Source of the DNA: Sergeia podlipaevii
Taxonomy: Eukaryota; Euglenozoa; Kinetoplastea; Trypanosomatida; Trypanosomatidae
Direction of reading: 5' to 3'
Length of the DNA: 64,000 bases
Assembly (NCBI GenBank): GCA_030849805.1
Contig: JASANZ010002201.1
Coordinates: forward strand, 1-64,000
Shown one piece after another: positions 21,558 to 33,400 of the stretch (its first letter is position 1; every line of letters starts with the position of its first letter). The notes under the pieces were generated by a model, which was given only the letters and a program-made list of their open reading frames with translations, ran no database searches and had not been told where the DNA came from. A program made the position numbers and the translations under genes.

Positions 21558-21583
21558 CTGTACCATCAGTTAGAAAAAAAAAA
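21558..21583 (-). promoter_or_regulatory. Candidate trans-splice acceptor deciding a start
   Basis: On the minus strand ten T (21583-21574) are followed by CTAACTGATGGTACAG; the first AG is at 21559-21558. It lies downstream of the ATG at 21566, which would place the usable in-frame start at 21479. A short out-of-frame ATG remains in the resulting 5' UTR. Confidence 0.45.
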
Positions 21584-21814
21584 TTTAGGTTAGAGAAAAA
21601 CATGCACATATTGTATTCTTCCGAGAGTATTTCCATATTACCTGAGGACAAAAAATGCGTTCCGCTGCTTGTGCCGGAAAGACAATGAACAAGTGTAACA
21701 TTCAATATGAACAACTTACAAATTATATAACTTCATTTTATTATTTATCTTTCTTTTCCTCTGTATTTTTTTTCATAAAAAAATATTTCCCCTTCTCTTT
21801 CCCTCCCCAGAGAG

Positions 21815-24775
21815 CTATGCATCCTCCTGCAACATCAACGGAACAGAATGCTCAGTAAAGAACTCGTTCACAGGGCCAGGGTCTAGTACAAGCGAAACAG
21901 CAAAGGGCAAACTTGTGGTAATTTCCAACGTATTTTCCCTTGACAAAATCAGTTGGTTTGCCCTATCCGCAAGGGCACCGTCAGTGCCGTCTAAAGCAGC
22001 CTTCCCAAAGACACTCCGCAACACATCCATTGGGGATGGTCCGGTGCCATCACTCCCGACTGGTGCATTGAGCCACGCCATATAGTCCCGCCTGATGCCT
22101 TGAACATCCGTCAAGTTGCTGCCCACACTGGTCTCTGCTGCAGGTGTGCTGAGGCTCCCACTACCACGAGCAGCAGCACGGGTACGACCATGATAGGCGG
22201 CTTGAAATATAATGTGCTCGTGCATTAGTAGCGCACTGATTAAGTGAGTGGCTGCGTTTGCTCTAAAGTGAATGCGCTGGAAGTTGCTCCGAGCGACCGC
22301 TGTCGATTCCCTCCCAGTAGGCCACACCTGACTGCGCAGCTGTGCAGCTGTCACAATGACTGCATCTGAAAGCAGTTGGCGGCAAGGAGGATAGACCTCG
22401 GTCAAACGCTTCTGCATTTCATCAAAAGTTAATGTGTCCAGCTGCACGTCGACGAAGGAAGATACAGCCTCTAGTGTGGTCCTCCATCCTGCAGGAATGT
22501 ACGATGACGGCAGTAAAGCACCAAATGTCCTACCAACACGTTGTGCAACACGCGTGGTCTGCCCGACTATAATCGGCAAAAGGGCATTCATAACACCGCG
22601 GTTCCAAAGAACCTGCTCCGTTTCAGGGAATGTACCGCGCGACTGAGTCCCAAGATGCAAAAGAGACCTCGAAAGATCAAAAACAAGCGTGTCATTGTTG
22701 CCAGGTATAGAGATATTGCTAATACGGAGGAACCCAGTGCTTCCAAAAATGCCGTACACAGCACGCATTGAAAGGGTTGCATTTAACAAGACGTACGAAC
22801 GAAGTAGCTTAGCGACTTGAGCTGGATATTGGGCCAATAAACAATGGCTCGCCTGCACGTGTACCGCCGCTGCTGTCGTCGTAGCACTAGCGTCCTCTTG
22901 CCTCATAATATTACTATATGTTAGAATTCCACATTCCCCTAGCGTACGCTCGATAAGAGCGTTGAGTGCCACCGCGATGATTGGATCTCGCTGAGCTGCA
23001 CTGCTCAACCCATTCACTAGCGCCACGGCATCATCAGGTGAGAGGTGCAGGTGCAGCCTTTGATCAGATGCAGCCGCACAGAGGAAGGATACAAAGCCGT
23101 CACAACGGCGAATGCGCAGCGCGCTCAGTGCCGTTCCCAGCACTACTATGGTGCGCAGAGGGGCTACATTTACTAATATGTCCTGCGCGGTGTGATTAGT
23201 TCCGTTGAATGAGAGACGACGGCTTATCTCGGCAACAAGGCGAGACACCACATGGTCAGAGCGACTAGTATGAGGCATCTGACGTGAATACTGCAGCAGC
23301 TGAACGACCTCCGCGAGGTTCAGCGAGGAAAAATGACTAACTAACGTTTCCATCACATCATCAAAGCGACGCTCACGTAGTTTCTCATCACGAATTAGTG
23401 GTATCAGCGGCACAATTTTGAGCAAATCTTGTGTTTTGCAGTCAAATCCATAGCGCTTCACGTTTGTGAGAATATTTGTCTCAGTCAGAGTGTCAGTAGT
23501 GTGCATAGTAGTGGTGGGCTCACTAAAACCACCATCCTGCTCGGCAGCTTCTCCAGTGCTATCCTTTCCTATGAAGAGTTTGGCTGTGTCATGTACGTCC
23601 TTGTATTGGAACACTTTTGATACACAAAGAGATACAACATCCTCACACGTTATTGTCACATAGGGTGAGGCAGCGGTAGCAGTAGAAGACGGAGAAGAGC
23701 GACGCTCCACGAGGGTAGCCACTGCCCCTACCTTTTCCTTCTCGAGAGCCTCCACAATCACAGGATCAGCTCCAATCCCTTTCAGCACACGAACGTCAAT
23801 TGGAAAATACGCCATGGCCCGCGCTATGTTGATCCAGTGAGCCCCACGCAACACATCCGCATTGGCGAACAAAAAAGAGACGATTGCGTTCCGAAGCATG
23901 TTGAAACTCTCCATCGGAAACGCTTCCTCCAATGCCCCTGTTGCCGCCGCTGTTCCCACCGTCGCATTGTTTACTTCATCATCGTCCTTGTATTGCCCGC
24001 GGGCACTCCCCTCACGACTGCGGGATCGCTCCACGTAGATGCGCACCGATTTGGAAAGTCCACGCAGCGCACGGACAGCGTCATAAACATTGCTACAATA
24101 ATTTCTAAAATTCTGGTCATCGTAGTTGTTGCCGCCATTGCTGCTGCTGCTATGATGACTATCAGTTGTCTCGCGCCCACTTTGCCCTGTGGCATACCGT
24201 GGCAGCAGTTCTACAGCACTGAAGCGTTCCCCACAATAGAGAGGAATGACGACAAAAACGTTGATCTCGTGCAGGTCGGCTTCTGCAAGCGCAAACAGCA
24301 CCCGTGCCACCTCCCTCACGTTACTGAAATTAAGCCGGGAGATGAGAATGGGAAACACATCTGTATCGCGCACGCCAACTTTACACAAATACTCCACAAT
24401 TTTAGTCGATTGTGGTGAACTCATCTTGCATACAAACTGCATATTCTGCGAATCATGCTGAATGCAGTCCACGATGGAACGCACAAAGGTACTGTTGGGC
24501 CGTGCTCTCATGGCGGCTGCAGCGAACGCGGAGTCTCGCGTGAGCTGGCAGAGCAGCTTGCGCATTTCGGTGCTATTGCCTCGTCGGTCCAGCGTGCTAC
24601 AATGAAGGATGGGGGTAACGTTGGCGCTAATAAACCTCTTTATATCTTCGTGTACACTATGCATATTAGGGGAGCCGAAGGAGGTTTTCTCAAGCATCTT
24701 ATTCAGCTCATTGGCTGAGTACTTGAGCGTACTCTCACGAATCATCGTGAGCCATGCTGCAGTAAAGCGAAACAT
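21815..24775 (-). CDS. Large helical hypothetical protein, possibly mitochondrial
   Basis: A 986-residue protein that I cannot assign. It is rich in short amphipathic helices of a repeating type, for example 'FSNVREVARVLFALAEADL' near 150-170 and 'LNLAEVVQLLQYSRQM' in the middle, the style of alpha-helical-repeat proteins (FASTK/RAP or TPR-like families in mitochondrial RNA metabolism). The N-terminus 'MFRFTAAWLTMIRESTLKYS' has Arg, Thr and aromatic residues with few acids, compatible with a mitochondrial presequence. I see no RAP domain signature and no PPR 35-residue spacing I can defend. A mitochondrial RNA or ribosome-assembly role is a guess. The gene is complete, with ATG start and a Gln/Glu/Asp-rich end. 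Confidence 0.75.
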   Translation of the reverse strand: MFRFTAAWLTMIRESTLKYSANELNKMLEKTSFGSPNMHSVHEDIKRFISANVTPILHCSTLDRRGNSTEMRKLLCQLTRDSAFAAAAMRARPNSTFVRSIVDCIQHDSQNMQFVCKMSSPQSTKIVEYLCKVGVRDTDVFPILISRLNFSNVREVARVLFALAEADLHEINVFVVIPLYCGERFSAVELLPRYATGQSGRETTDSHHSSSSNGGNNYDDQNFRNYCSNVYDAVRALRGLSKSVRIYVERSRSREGSARGQYKDDDEVNNATVGTAAATGALEEAFPMESFNMLRNAIVSFLFANADVLRGAHWINIARAMAYFPIDVRVLKGIGADPVIVEALEKEKVGAVATLVERRSSPSSTATAASPYVTITCEDVVSLCVSKVFQYKDVHDTAKLFIGKDSTGEAAEQDGGFSEPTTTMHTTDTLTETNILTNVKRYGFDCKTQDLLKIVPLIPLIRDEKLRERRFDDVMETLVSHFSSLNLAEVVQLLQYSRQMPHTSRSDHVVSRLVAEISRRLSFNGTNHTAQDILVNVAPLRTIVVLGTALSALRIRRCDGFVSFLCAAASDQRLHLHLSPDDAVALVNGLSSAAQRDPIIAVALNALIERTLGECGILTYSNIMRQEDASATTTAAAVHVQASHCLLAQYPAQVAKLLRSYVLLNATLSMRAVYGIFGSTGFLRISNISIPGNNDTLVFDLSRSLLHLGTQSRGTFPETEQVLWNRGVMNALLPIIVGQTTRVAQRVGRTFGALLPSSYIPAGWRTTLEAVSSFVDVQLDTLTFDEMQKRLTEVYPPCRQLLSDAVIVTAAQLRSQVWPTGRESTAVARSNFQRIHFRANAATHLISALLMHEHIIFQAAYHGRTRAAARGSGSLSTPAAETSVGSNLTDVQGIRRDYMAWLNAPVGSDGTGPSPMDVLRSVFGKAALDGTDGALADRANQLILSRENTLEITTSLPFAVSLVLDPGPVNEFFTEHSVPLMLQEDA

Positions 24776-25313
24776 GGTAAGTCAATTTGGATTATGTGAA
24801 AAGGGGTGTATATGATTCCGATAATAGTATTACCTAAAGCAACTATTGAAATGGTATCTACAATCCCGTGTATGCAGGACAGCAAAAAAAGAAAGTCTCT
24901 ATAAAACAAATAGAAAAAAAATAATTATTGTTGTGAATAATAAACAAGTTTGTTACAGAAAAAAAAAATCGGTATAGAACCGTATTGCAAAGAACCTCCA
25001 AGATGTTATGAACGTTATTGCAAAAGGAATAATAAAGTAGCGAAAGGGAGAAAAAGAAAAAGAAAAATAACAAAGCATTTATGAAGGCAATGCAACAAAC
25101 TCTTGCAGATCTCAAACAACGTGTAAAATATCGAAAGTTCAGACAGCCACCTATTTGTATAATGTCAATGCTATACATTTTCTAAACACCATTTTTTTTA
25201 GCTTCAACCGTGCAATTTTCAAGTTATACGTAGCAAATGTTATATTGCAAACAGAAGGTGGGCGACGAAGAAAAAGGGTGAGCTACACACGGCACGCCAC
25301 TTAAGCGCTGCAG
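24776..25313. other. Intergenic spacer
   Basis: AT-rich spacer with plus-strand A runs (24909-24920, 24960-24968). An open frame on the minus strand at 24858-25178 is Phe/Leu-rich and low in complexity; I judge it chance. No gene seen. Confidence 0.55.
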
Positions 25314-26864
25314 TTACCACTGTTGTGTTGCCCTGCTATGTCTCTCCTGCCTGCGAATCACTACCTTGCGAAGATATAAATCGAGGCGCAGTATACGACG
25401 CATCAGTTGCGCTCGATGGTGTCTCCACAAGTAGTCCCACGCGTCCACTACCATGGCAGGTGAAAGCAGTTCCTGCGGTGGCGCAAGCACCTCATCATGG
25501 GATGCTGCATCGTCCACAGCACCGTTGACGGCCGTCTTCAGCTGACAAGCAATGCGGTCTTTGCGCCAGCGCTCTATTTCCTTTGAGACTGAGTACGACT
25601 CATCTGCACGTAACCGAAACGTGCGCCGCTCTGCCTGAGCAGACAGTGTAGCCCTCCCTTCCCCCTTTACAGTTGGGGCATCTAGGACGATACCAAGATA
25701 GCCGCGATAGGCAAAAAACAAGCGATACGCACGTAAGCGGTACGCACGCAGCTCTTTGACAGTGGACTGCGGTGTTGGTACAGGAGGGAGTTCCATGGCT
25801 ATAGTTGCCCATGGAGGAGCCGGCGTGAAGGCTGCTTGGATACGCATAGGATACTGAGCATGGCACTCACGCTGAGAACGTGAGAGCTCCATCACAGCAT
25901 CTCGTGACTGGGCCAGCCCCTGTTTCCTCAATGTGAACCATGTTTTGCCAGTATAAGGAGCAAATATGGCTGCTGCACACGGTGGTGCCCGACCAACGTT
26001 ACGCGTAGTACTAACACAAGTATCATCTTGCCCTGATGATGAAATACAGCCTGACCTGCTATCAAGCGCAAGAGGCCGTCCATTGCACTGAAACTTAAAG
26101 GGGATGCTACGTGGGCAAACATGAAGCACAGTTTGTGAGCTTTTCAAAGATTGACGGAAGCCTTCAGCGAGCTCTAACAAGCGACAAAACTTCTTGTATT
26201 GGTGCAGATGAGACCTGCGTGCTTTACTAGCAGGTTTAACAAGCCGACGAAGTGAAGTAGTCACGTTCCTTCTGCGAAGTACCTCACAATTTCTGTGTAT
26301 GACGTACGTCCGCGCACGTGGGTTGGCAAGTAGCGTCTCAGGGCACTCGATGACCCGCACGGATTGCAGTGGTTCAATGGAGGAGCACAAGGTAAGAGCG
26401 GAAGTAGCCTCAATACTCTCAAAGTCACTGCCAGCTGCGAGCACATTATTGTGTGAAACCAAAGTAGCAGATTGAGCCTGTGTGATTGCAGCGGAGTAGC
26501 CTGGTATAGTGCCTGGCGTGTAAGGGGTAGAATCGGTAAAGTCAACAAACTCGCCGCGCAATGCGTCAATGAGAACCCCACCAGACAACACGCCGAAAGT
26601 ATTGAAAATTGGACAGCTCGATGAGAACAGGTTGTCTTGTTCATCGTTCTGTGCGCTTCTGGACAACCCACCCACTATGGTAGCGGAAGCCCCTGCATTG
26701 CCGCCTTCCTTTTTCGCCACATACGACTGTGTCAGCAAAGCACTCGATAACCCACCAAAAACATCAGCGGGGCAAAAGGAACCTTCGGCGTCCTCTGATG
26801 TCAGACATAGATGGTGGTTGATCAAGAGGAACGTGCCTCCTACGGCATTAGTACTCGTCATCAT
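25314..26864 (-). CDS. Hypothetical protein, Arg-rich C-terminus
   Basis: A 516-residue protein that I do not recognise, starting at two adjacent ATGs ('MMTSTNAVGG'). The first 200 residues are Ser/Thr/Gly-rich and probably flexible. The C-terminal third is basic and helical ('ELRAYRLRAYRLFFAYRGYLG' region, split here by a repeat of 'YRLRAYRL', and 'RIACQLKTAV', 'RRILRLDLYLRKVVIRRQ' near the end). No membrane span, signal peptide, zinc-binding cluster or enzyme motif is visible. Base composition resembles neighbouring genes. It could be a nucleic-acid or cytoskeleton-associated protein from its basicity, which is only a guess. Confidence 0.65.
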   Translation of the reverse strand: MMTSTNAVGGTFLLINHHLCLTSEDAEGSFCPADVFGGLSSALLTQSYVAKKEGGNAGASATIVGGLSRSAQNDEQDNLFSSSCPIFNTFGVLSGGVLIDALRGEFVDFTDSTPYTPGTIPGYSAAITQAQSATLVSHNNVLAAGSDFESIEATSALTLCSSIEPLQSVRVIECPETLLANPRARTYVIHRNCEVLRRRNVTTSLRRLVKPASKARRSHLHQYKKFCRLLELAEGFRQSLKSSQTVLHVCPRSIPFKFQCNGRPLALDSRSGCISSSGQDDTCVSTTRNVGRAPPCAAAIFAPYTGKTWFTLRKQGLAQSRDAVMELSRSQRECHAQYPMRIQAAFTPAPPWATIAMELPPVPTPQSTVKELRAYRLRAYRLFFAYRGYLGIVLDAPTVKGEGRATLSAQAERRTFRLRADESYSVSKEIERWRKDRIACQLKTAVNGAVDDAASHDEVLAPPQELLSPAMVVDAWDYLWRHHRAQLMRRILRLDLYLRKVVIRRQERHSRATQQW

Positions 26865-27471
26865 TCAGTGACGTGGACGTACGAGAGCCCCAATACGACT
26901 ATGGACCACTGGTATGTGTATTATTCGCGCCGATTCTAGTACCTACACATACAAAAAAAAATACCGAAAAAAAAGAGTATGATGAAAACGGAAAAAAAAA
27001 ATGCTGGTAGAAGAGATATCTACTAGGCATTCTAAAAGTACACATACACATCAACGTACATACATCTAGTTGTGCAATGAAGCCCGCATTTGGTACTGAT
27101 GGATAATAAAAATAATAAATCATTGATAATATATAAACTTTTCTCTTTCCCCTGTATGTGGGTGAAAGTAACGTGACAATAGCAGTTAGTCTCAAAACGC
27201 AAAAATATATATATGCGCTCGACTTGCTACTGCAGTGCGCACCTACACAAGCGCAAAACTCTGGAAAACATTTTGAATAAACGTATTGAAATAATGCAAT
27301 ATCCATAGCGGAGAGCCAAAAAAAAAAAATATAAGTAGTTGTAAAACTAAGGTGCAGCAGAAAAAGAAATGTACATAATCCTTTTCTCTCTCTCTCTCTC
27401 TCCTCTATTTTCATTTTGTTTTGTCAGTCTCAACTTCCCTTTCTGTAGTGCTTCGACAGACTGGTTCACTT
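26865..27471. other. Intergenic spacer
   Basis: AT-rich spacer with plus-strand A runs (26952-26960, 26990-27000, 27321-27329) and a (CT)n run at about 27386-27403. On the transcribed strand the A runs are pyrimidine tracts suited to trans-splicing of the 516-residue gene. No gene seen. Confidence 0.55.
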
Positions 27472-30400
27472 TCACTGAAGAGATTGCTTGGAGGTATTGG
27501 GTGACGTGTTGCTGGTGATGTCAGTGACGCGTATCTTTTTCTTTATCTTCTTCTTTTTGCCAACTTTCTTTCCTGGAGGCGCCGTGCTATCCGCTGTTGC
27601 ACTCGACAGCTGGCCACTGGTGCTCGCGGAAGACTTGCGAGGAATAGAAAAGTTTCGGCTCGTGCGCCGACTCTTCTCACCACCACCCCCAGTTGGAGAG
27701 GAGAACTTGCGCGTCCCGTTGGTCTGCTTCGGTGTAGACCCGCGGCGATCGATGAATGCATCTGGCGATAAGGAACCGAGTAACTGACTAATGTGCTCAC
27801 GAGAGAGCCTCTTCTGCTCCGCGTTAGCTTCCTCAATCATCCCTTGGGCCCTTGTACGATGCGCTCTCGGTGCAGTTGACAGCAGGATAGGGGAGGAGGT
27901 GGCAGAGGTAGGTAGTGTATCTGCCTCACTACAAGTCACATCTAAAGGAAGAGGCAGGTTTGTCAGGAAATCGCCTTGCTCGAATGACTCGCTTGCCCTC
28001 TCAGAAGCTTGCGGCGGAGCCATAGCACGCTTCTCAATTCCCTTCGCCATTGCAGAGCCGAGTGCGTCAAATGCATCATCAATGCGTTCTGCATACCATA
28101 GTGTATGATGCACAGAGGCAAAGTCGTCGATGCTCATGCCATCCTTCGCAATAGAGGGCAGCAAGGTCGTTGAACCGCCGTCGGTCGTTGTTGTAGTGAT
28201 CCGGTAAGTGTTCGGCAGTACTGTGAAGGACAGATGCATTGCCGCCACATCATGCTTCTTTGCAGCTGTAGCACGTGAAGATGCGTCTGAGAGAACGTTG
28301 TGAAGACTGGCTAAAGCCTGACGTTCAACGAAGCCAAACTCGTGCGGCTGGGAAGGATCCACCACCACAATCGCAATAGCTGGACCACCCGCCGTTGCAG
28401 CACCAGCGCCTTCCAGAAATGACTGGAGCTGCGATGCTGACGTCGTTATGTGCGCCGTGAGGTGCAGCCGGTTCATGGGAGCCTCTGCCAGGAGACAAAC
28501 AACGCTTTGGGCAATCGCTGTGCCCGTTGATGTCCCAGTATCAGGTCCAGTGAAGACGTGGATGAGCACTGGGCGCGCTGAAGCCGCGGTGGGATTACTA
28601 CGCGACCTTACATTCCTTCGAGCAGCCTTCGCCAACGTAGACGAGGACGATGGGTCATTACCACTGGGTATGTGACTGGTACTGCGTCGACGGGCAGCGC
28701 GCTTGGCGTCACCACGACTGTGGCTCTCTATCGCCTTCGCCGTTGTGACATCATCCACAATGGCGTCGATAGATCGAATCTCTGGCATGGACTCAGCCAG
28801 TCCGTGAGCACCAATACCGTTGCTTGCTCGACGTAGAGCACGCGACGCTGCGCCGGAAAGTGCATTTGCCTTGGCACCATCATCATTGGTTATCTTTGCT
28901 GCTCTCTTGATACTGATAGAGCGGAGGTCCTGATAAAGTGCCTTAAAGGCGTTGGTAAGTGCAAGTGTGTTGTCGTCAAGTCCGCTCACCAGTCGCTTGA
29001 GATTATCCATCTCTTCATCCACTTTCTCTCGTTGAGCATCGTGATCCTTAACTCGGCTCACACGCGTGCCTCTGTTAAACGCAGGAGAAAACTGATTGCG
29101 AATCATGTTGCTTTGCATCGTCACACGCGAGTCGCTCGGCATCTCCACGGCACCAGTATCACGGTTGCATGAGATGCGGTTTCCCTTCACAACGCCAGAC
29201 GCTGAAACGGTCATCATTAATCCAATCTCATCATTATCAAATATATCGCAGTCCGTCAACATGCAGTGCGACCCTTCATCGAGTAGCACACCAATCGTAT
29301 TGTCGTACACGTTGCTCTTGTAGATCCGCGGCGGAGTCAGGCCCTCTGCAGTTAGTTCAGGACAAACAACATTGATGCCGTGCTTGCAGTACGTTACGGA
29401 GTTGCTGTCAAAGTCGCCTGGGGAAGCAACGAGGAGCCCGTCAGCTGAGCACGCAGCGATCGTGTTGCGCAGCAAGGCAAGCGTGGGGGCATTGCGAGCT
29501 CCAGCAGATATGGCATTAATGCCACTATATGTGGATGCTTTCTGCACAATGACTCCTGTCGGGGCTCCATACACTTCGTTTTCAATGAAGCGGCCACCAT
29601 ATGCGTAGACACCGCAGTCAGAGCTGTACCACACGTTGTTATTACGAAATACGGAAGCATTGAAAGGGGCTACCCATATGCCAACCGTGCAGCAGATGAT
29701 CTGATTAGAAAAGACAAAGCCAGCGGCGCCGGGTTGGGCCTGCAGGCCACGCTTACGCCCGTAGACAATGTTGCGCTCAAAGCGTAACTGGGCACCACTG
29801 TGAAGCATCACTGCAGGTGCAGAGGTCGCCATTGAAGTAGATGCCGTCGCATCACTGTTAGGCGAAGATGAAGAAGGCATGGCCGGGAAAAAACACTCCT
29901 CTACAACGCTCTTGCCTCCTTCGCGACCGTGCACTGTACCGTAAAACACACTCTTGCGGAAGTGAGCGACACCACTGCTCATCGCAATGACGTCGCCAGC
30001 GGTTGTATCGCACTTGTTGTTACCGAAATAACAGCGATCAAATAGCGTGACAGAAGGAGGCTGTTCCTCGCCTTCGAGAGCGGTATTGCTAGCGTCCGGT
30101 AGTGACAAAACAGCTGTTTTCACTGGCGATCTCTCGTTAGTGTCTGGGCTGCGCACGAGTACACCACACACATGGTGCGCTTCAAACAACGAGTTCGTAA
30201 TGAGCGAGGTGCCAGGAACACCAGTCTTCATAGATGGACCTGCTAGAGAAACATTCGTAGGGCTGGAATTGGGAGATAGCGCAGGCTTGAGAGAGAGGGC
30301 TCGCGGTGGGGAGGGTGAAGACAGTCCGACACGCGCCACGTCCACACCAACGTCGTTATCCCGGAAGAGACACTGGTCAATGGTGGCTTCTGCATTGGGG

Positions 30401-33400
30401 CCAAGGAGAACCCCAGCAGACAGTGCTTTGGTGTCATCCGGCCCGACTACGCGCTGGTTGCTCGGAGTGAGTTTAATCGCGAAAGGCTCCTGCTTGAAAC
30501 AGAGTCGTCCATCATCTGCTGGATAGACATGCGCAATACCTGTAGCAGTCGGTTGCTGAGCCCGTGTGATGCTTGCCGCCGCCTTTGAAGAAAATTTTCC
30601 AGTCAACGGTCTCAAAGAAGCAGTAGACAGCGCCGACGCGGAGGCTTCAAGGTTCTTCGCAGCAACATCGCGCAGGTGGCCTGTGAAGACACACTTCTGA
30701 ATGAGCGGACGGGTCCTGAGATCGACCAGCTCGAGTCCAGCGCGAGTGTTGGCTTCAAAGAGGTTGCGCACAAACAATGGTGCAGCGCCCTTGCAGATAA
30801 GCGCACCAATATAATTCCCTTGGAATACGTTTTCACTGAAGACCGTGGGTGCCGACAAGCCCGCTGCTGACCCTCGCTGTTGTGTGATCGATCGTTCCTG
30901 CCGATTAAGCCCACTGGTGGTCGTGCTCGCGTTTTGCGTCTTACTCAGGTTTCTATCGCCAAACTCACCCACCACCACAGGTACGTAGCTGTCTCTAAAG
31001 ATGTTCCCATTGATCAATGCGCACGACTCATTATCGGACACCATAAGCGCGGCTGCACCAGCGACAAAGCGAGAAAACACGTTGCGATGCACCAGCACAT
31101 GCCCGCCGTCGTTGTTGTCCATCAGCACCGCTGATTCCGTTGCGTTGATGAACGAGTTTTGGAAAATACGGGTACAGAAGTCAGAAAGCAGAGCAACTTC
31201 CTTATCTGCTGCCGTCGTCGACCCGCTCAAATTGGGGTTGGAGGTGCTACTCGCAGCCCCTCCTACAGTACTCACTCGACGACTGTTGCTACTGCAGTGC
31301 TGCGGGACATCGGCGCTGACATGAATAGAAACACCGTTTTGCTCAAAACAGTTGCCAGCACCAATGGTTGCAGACGCCATATGGCCTGCAACCAACAGCG
31401 CATCCCCCGAAACGCGAGAAACTTGATTGGCGGCAAAGCGTACGCTGCACGACCCAACATAGCCAGACACGCGCAAACCACTTTTGCTGTCCCGCACAAT
31501 GTTTTGTTCCCAGAGAAACAGCCCTGGAGAGGCACTTTGCAAGAGAGTAGCAAAGATTGGTACCGCGAGCAGCGCACGAGAGGCGTAGGGGGAGCTCTGT
31601 GGGGGAGCAAACGTGTCAAATTGTAGAAGCGTGCGATCATTATCAGCAGTGGCTGCAATATAGCGCGCAGTCACCTCACCTTGCCATTGGCTATTGGCGT
31701 AGATCTCATTGCTGAGAATCTTCGCGTGACGTGTCTTGCGCTTGATAGGAGTAACAGAGAAAGCGAAGGGCGGGGTAATGTCGCACATTTTGCCCAGCAG
31801 CACGTCGTTGCCGAGATCGCCATACTGTGTTTTCACAAGATCATCAAGAGCCCGGCGAGATGCGACGTTATCGCCGCAGCGCACCTCTACATTGTGAATA
31901 CACAACACACCCGTCTCGCGATTCCCCGTAATTGTATTCCGCTCCACCACAATAGTGAAGTCCAGACGCTCGGCGCCAAAGTCCATCACGGCAACATCAA
32001 GATCGGTGACCTCGAAGGCACTATCCTTCGCCTGAACAAGCAGACTAGCGTTGTTGTTGGTGTTGCTAGTCGTACTGTTGCCATGCTCAGGCAATGGGGA
32101 GACATTGAAAGCCAAAATCGATGCTCTGCGAAAGTTTGGCATATCAACGGTGGTTTGGGGTGTAGAGGATAAGCAGCGAGTGCGCTGAGTGGGTATGGTA
32201 TTCGTCGGTGGCTGAGGAAGCAATGAGATGGGCGTCTCGCCTTCCACCGCGCGCAATGCCTGAGAGAGTTCAATGCAAACGCCGTGTTGGTTATTCGAGA
32301 TAGTGTTGCCAGCGACGAGGGCGTGGTGGATAAAGTCAGTGCGCTTGTCTCTGTCCTCGTCGGCACGCAGGGCAGCCGAGGGACGTCCGCGGGACGCCGC
32401 TCCCGAAGAGCCGTCTGCGTTCAGCGCAGTAGCAGTAGCAGTGGTAGTAGTCATGCCGAGCTCCATCGTGAGACTTTCGTTTCCGAGCCCGGTAAGGGAG
32501 ACATTGCCATTGAGATCAGCGCTCCTCTCTCGCCCTGCTGCAGCAGATCGCGCTCGTGTGACACAGATGGGATCTGCGGAAAAAAGTACTCCAGATTTGC
32601 CACTCGCATACGCTGGCCTCTCCGCCTTGGCAACTTCATTCCAGATGTTCCGCTTCGTCGCTTGCATCGGCACGCTTTCTATGTCGTAGTGACGGTGCAG
32701 TACCGAATGATGCTGCAGCACACCTGTTGACAAGAGAACGCCCATGTGGGTGTGTCCGCTAATGGTGCTCTCGTGAATGGCGGTGCAGCTGTCTTCTTCA
32801 ATCCACACTCCAATGCCACCATCAGCGCTGCACACCCGTACCAAGTCCTCCACCGCAACACCACCACGGTTGCGGCAGCGCTCGGTAGAGGTGGACATGA
32901 AGAGTGCAGTTGGGCACGTTCCAGAAGCGAGCACTATACCAGCTGAAGATGCTGACACAAGCTGAGCCAGCACACATAGCGCGTCCGTCATAGTGTACGC
33001 GTGAACCTCCTTCAGGCACGTCAGCTGCTCATAGGCGCGTAGAGCGGGGATTACATTCTCAATGGAACTCATCGAACTCATCCCTTTGGCCGTATCTCCA
33101 CCCGGTTCCGCGGCTTCCTCGAAGATGTCTTTTGTCGTAAAGTAAGTTTCGGCGAATGGAGCTGCGTTAAAATCACGAGAGGGGCTGTCGCCGAGACCGG
33201 CTGCCCTGCGGCTGAAGCCGTTGTTGTTAGCGATTTTATTGCGCGTCAAGTAGCCCTTCGCTCCACTCGACGCGTAAATACCAGCGATACCGTTGTGACT
33301 CACCTCACACCCGTGCGCCATCACCGCGGAGCCAAAGCGTAACAGCAGTCCAAAGAAAGTGTTGTGCGAGACCTTGCTACGCAGCAGGAAAGGGTGGCAC

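Noticed and set aside
24858..25178. Minus-strand frame of 106 codons between two genes
   Set aside because: Phe/Leu/Cys-rich low-complexity translation of poly-A/T sequence; no motif and no splice tract arrangement of its own.
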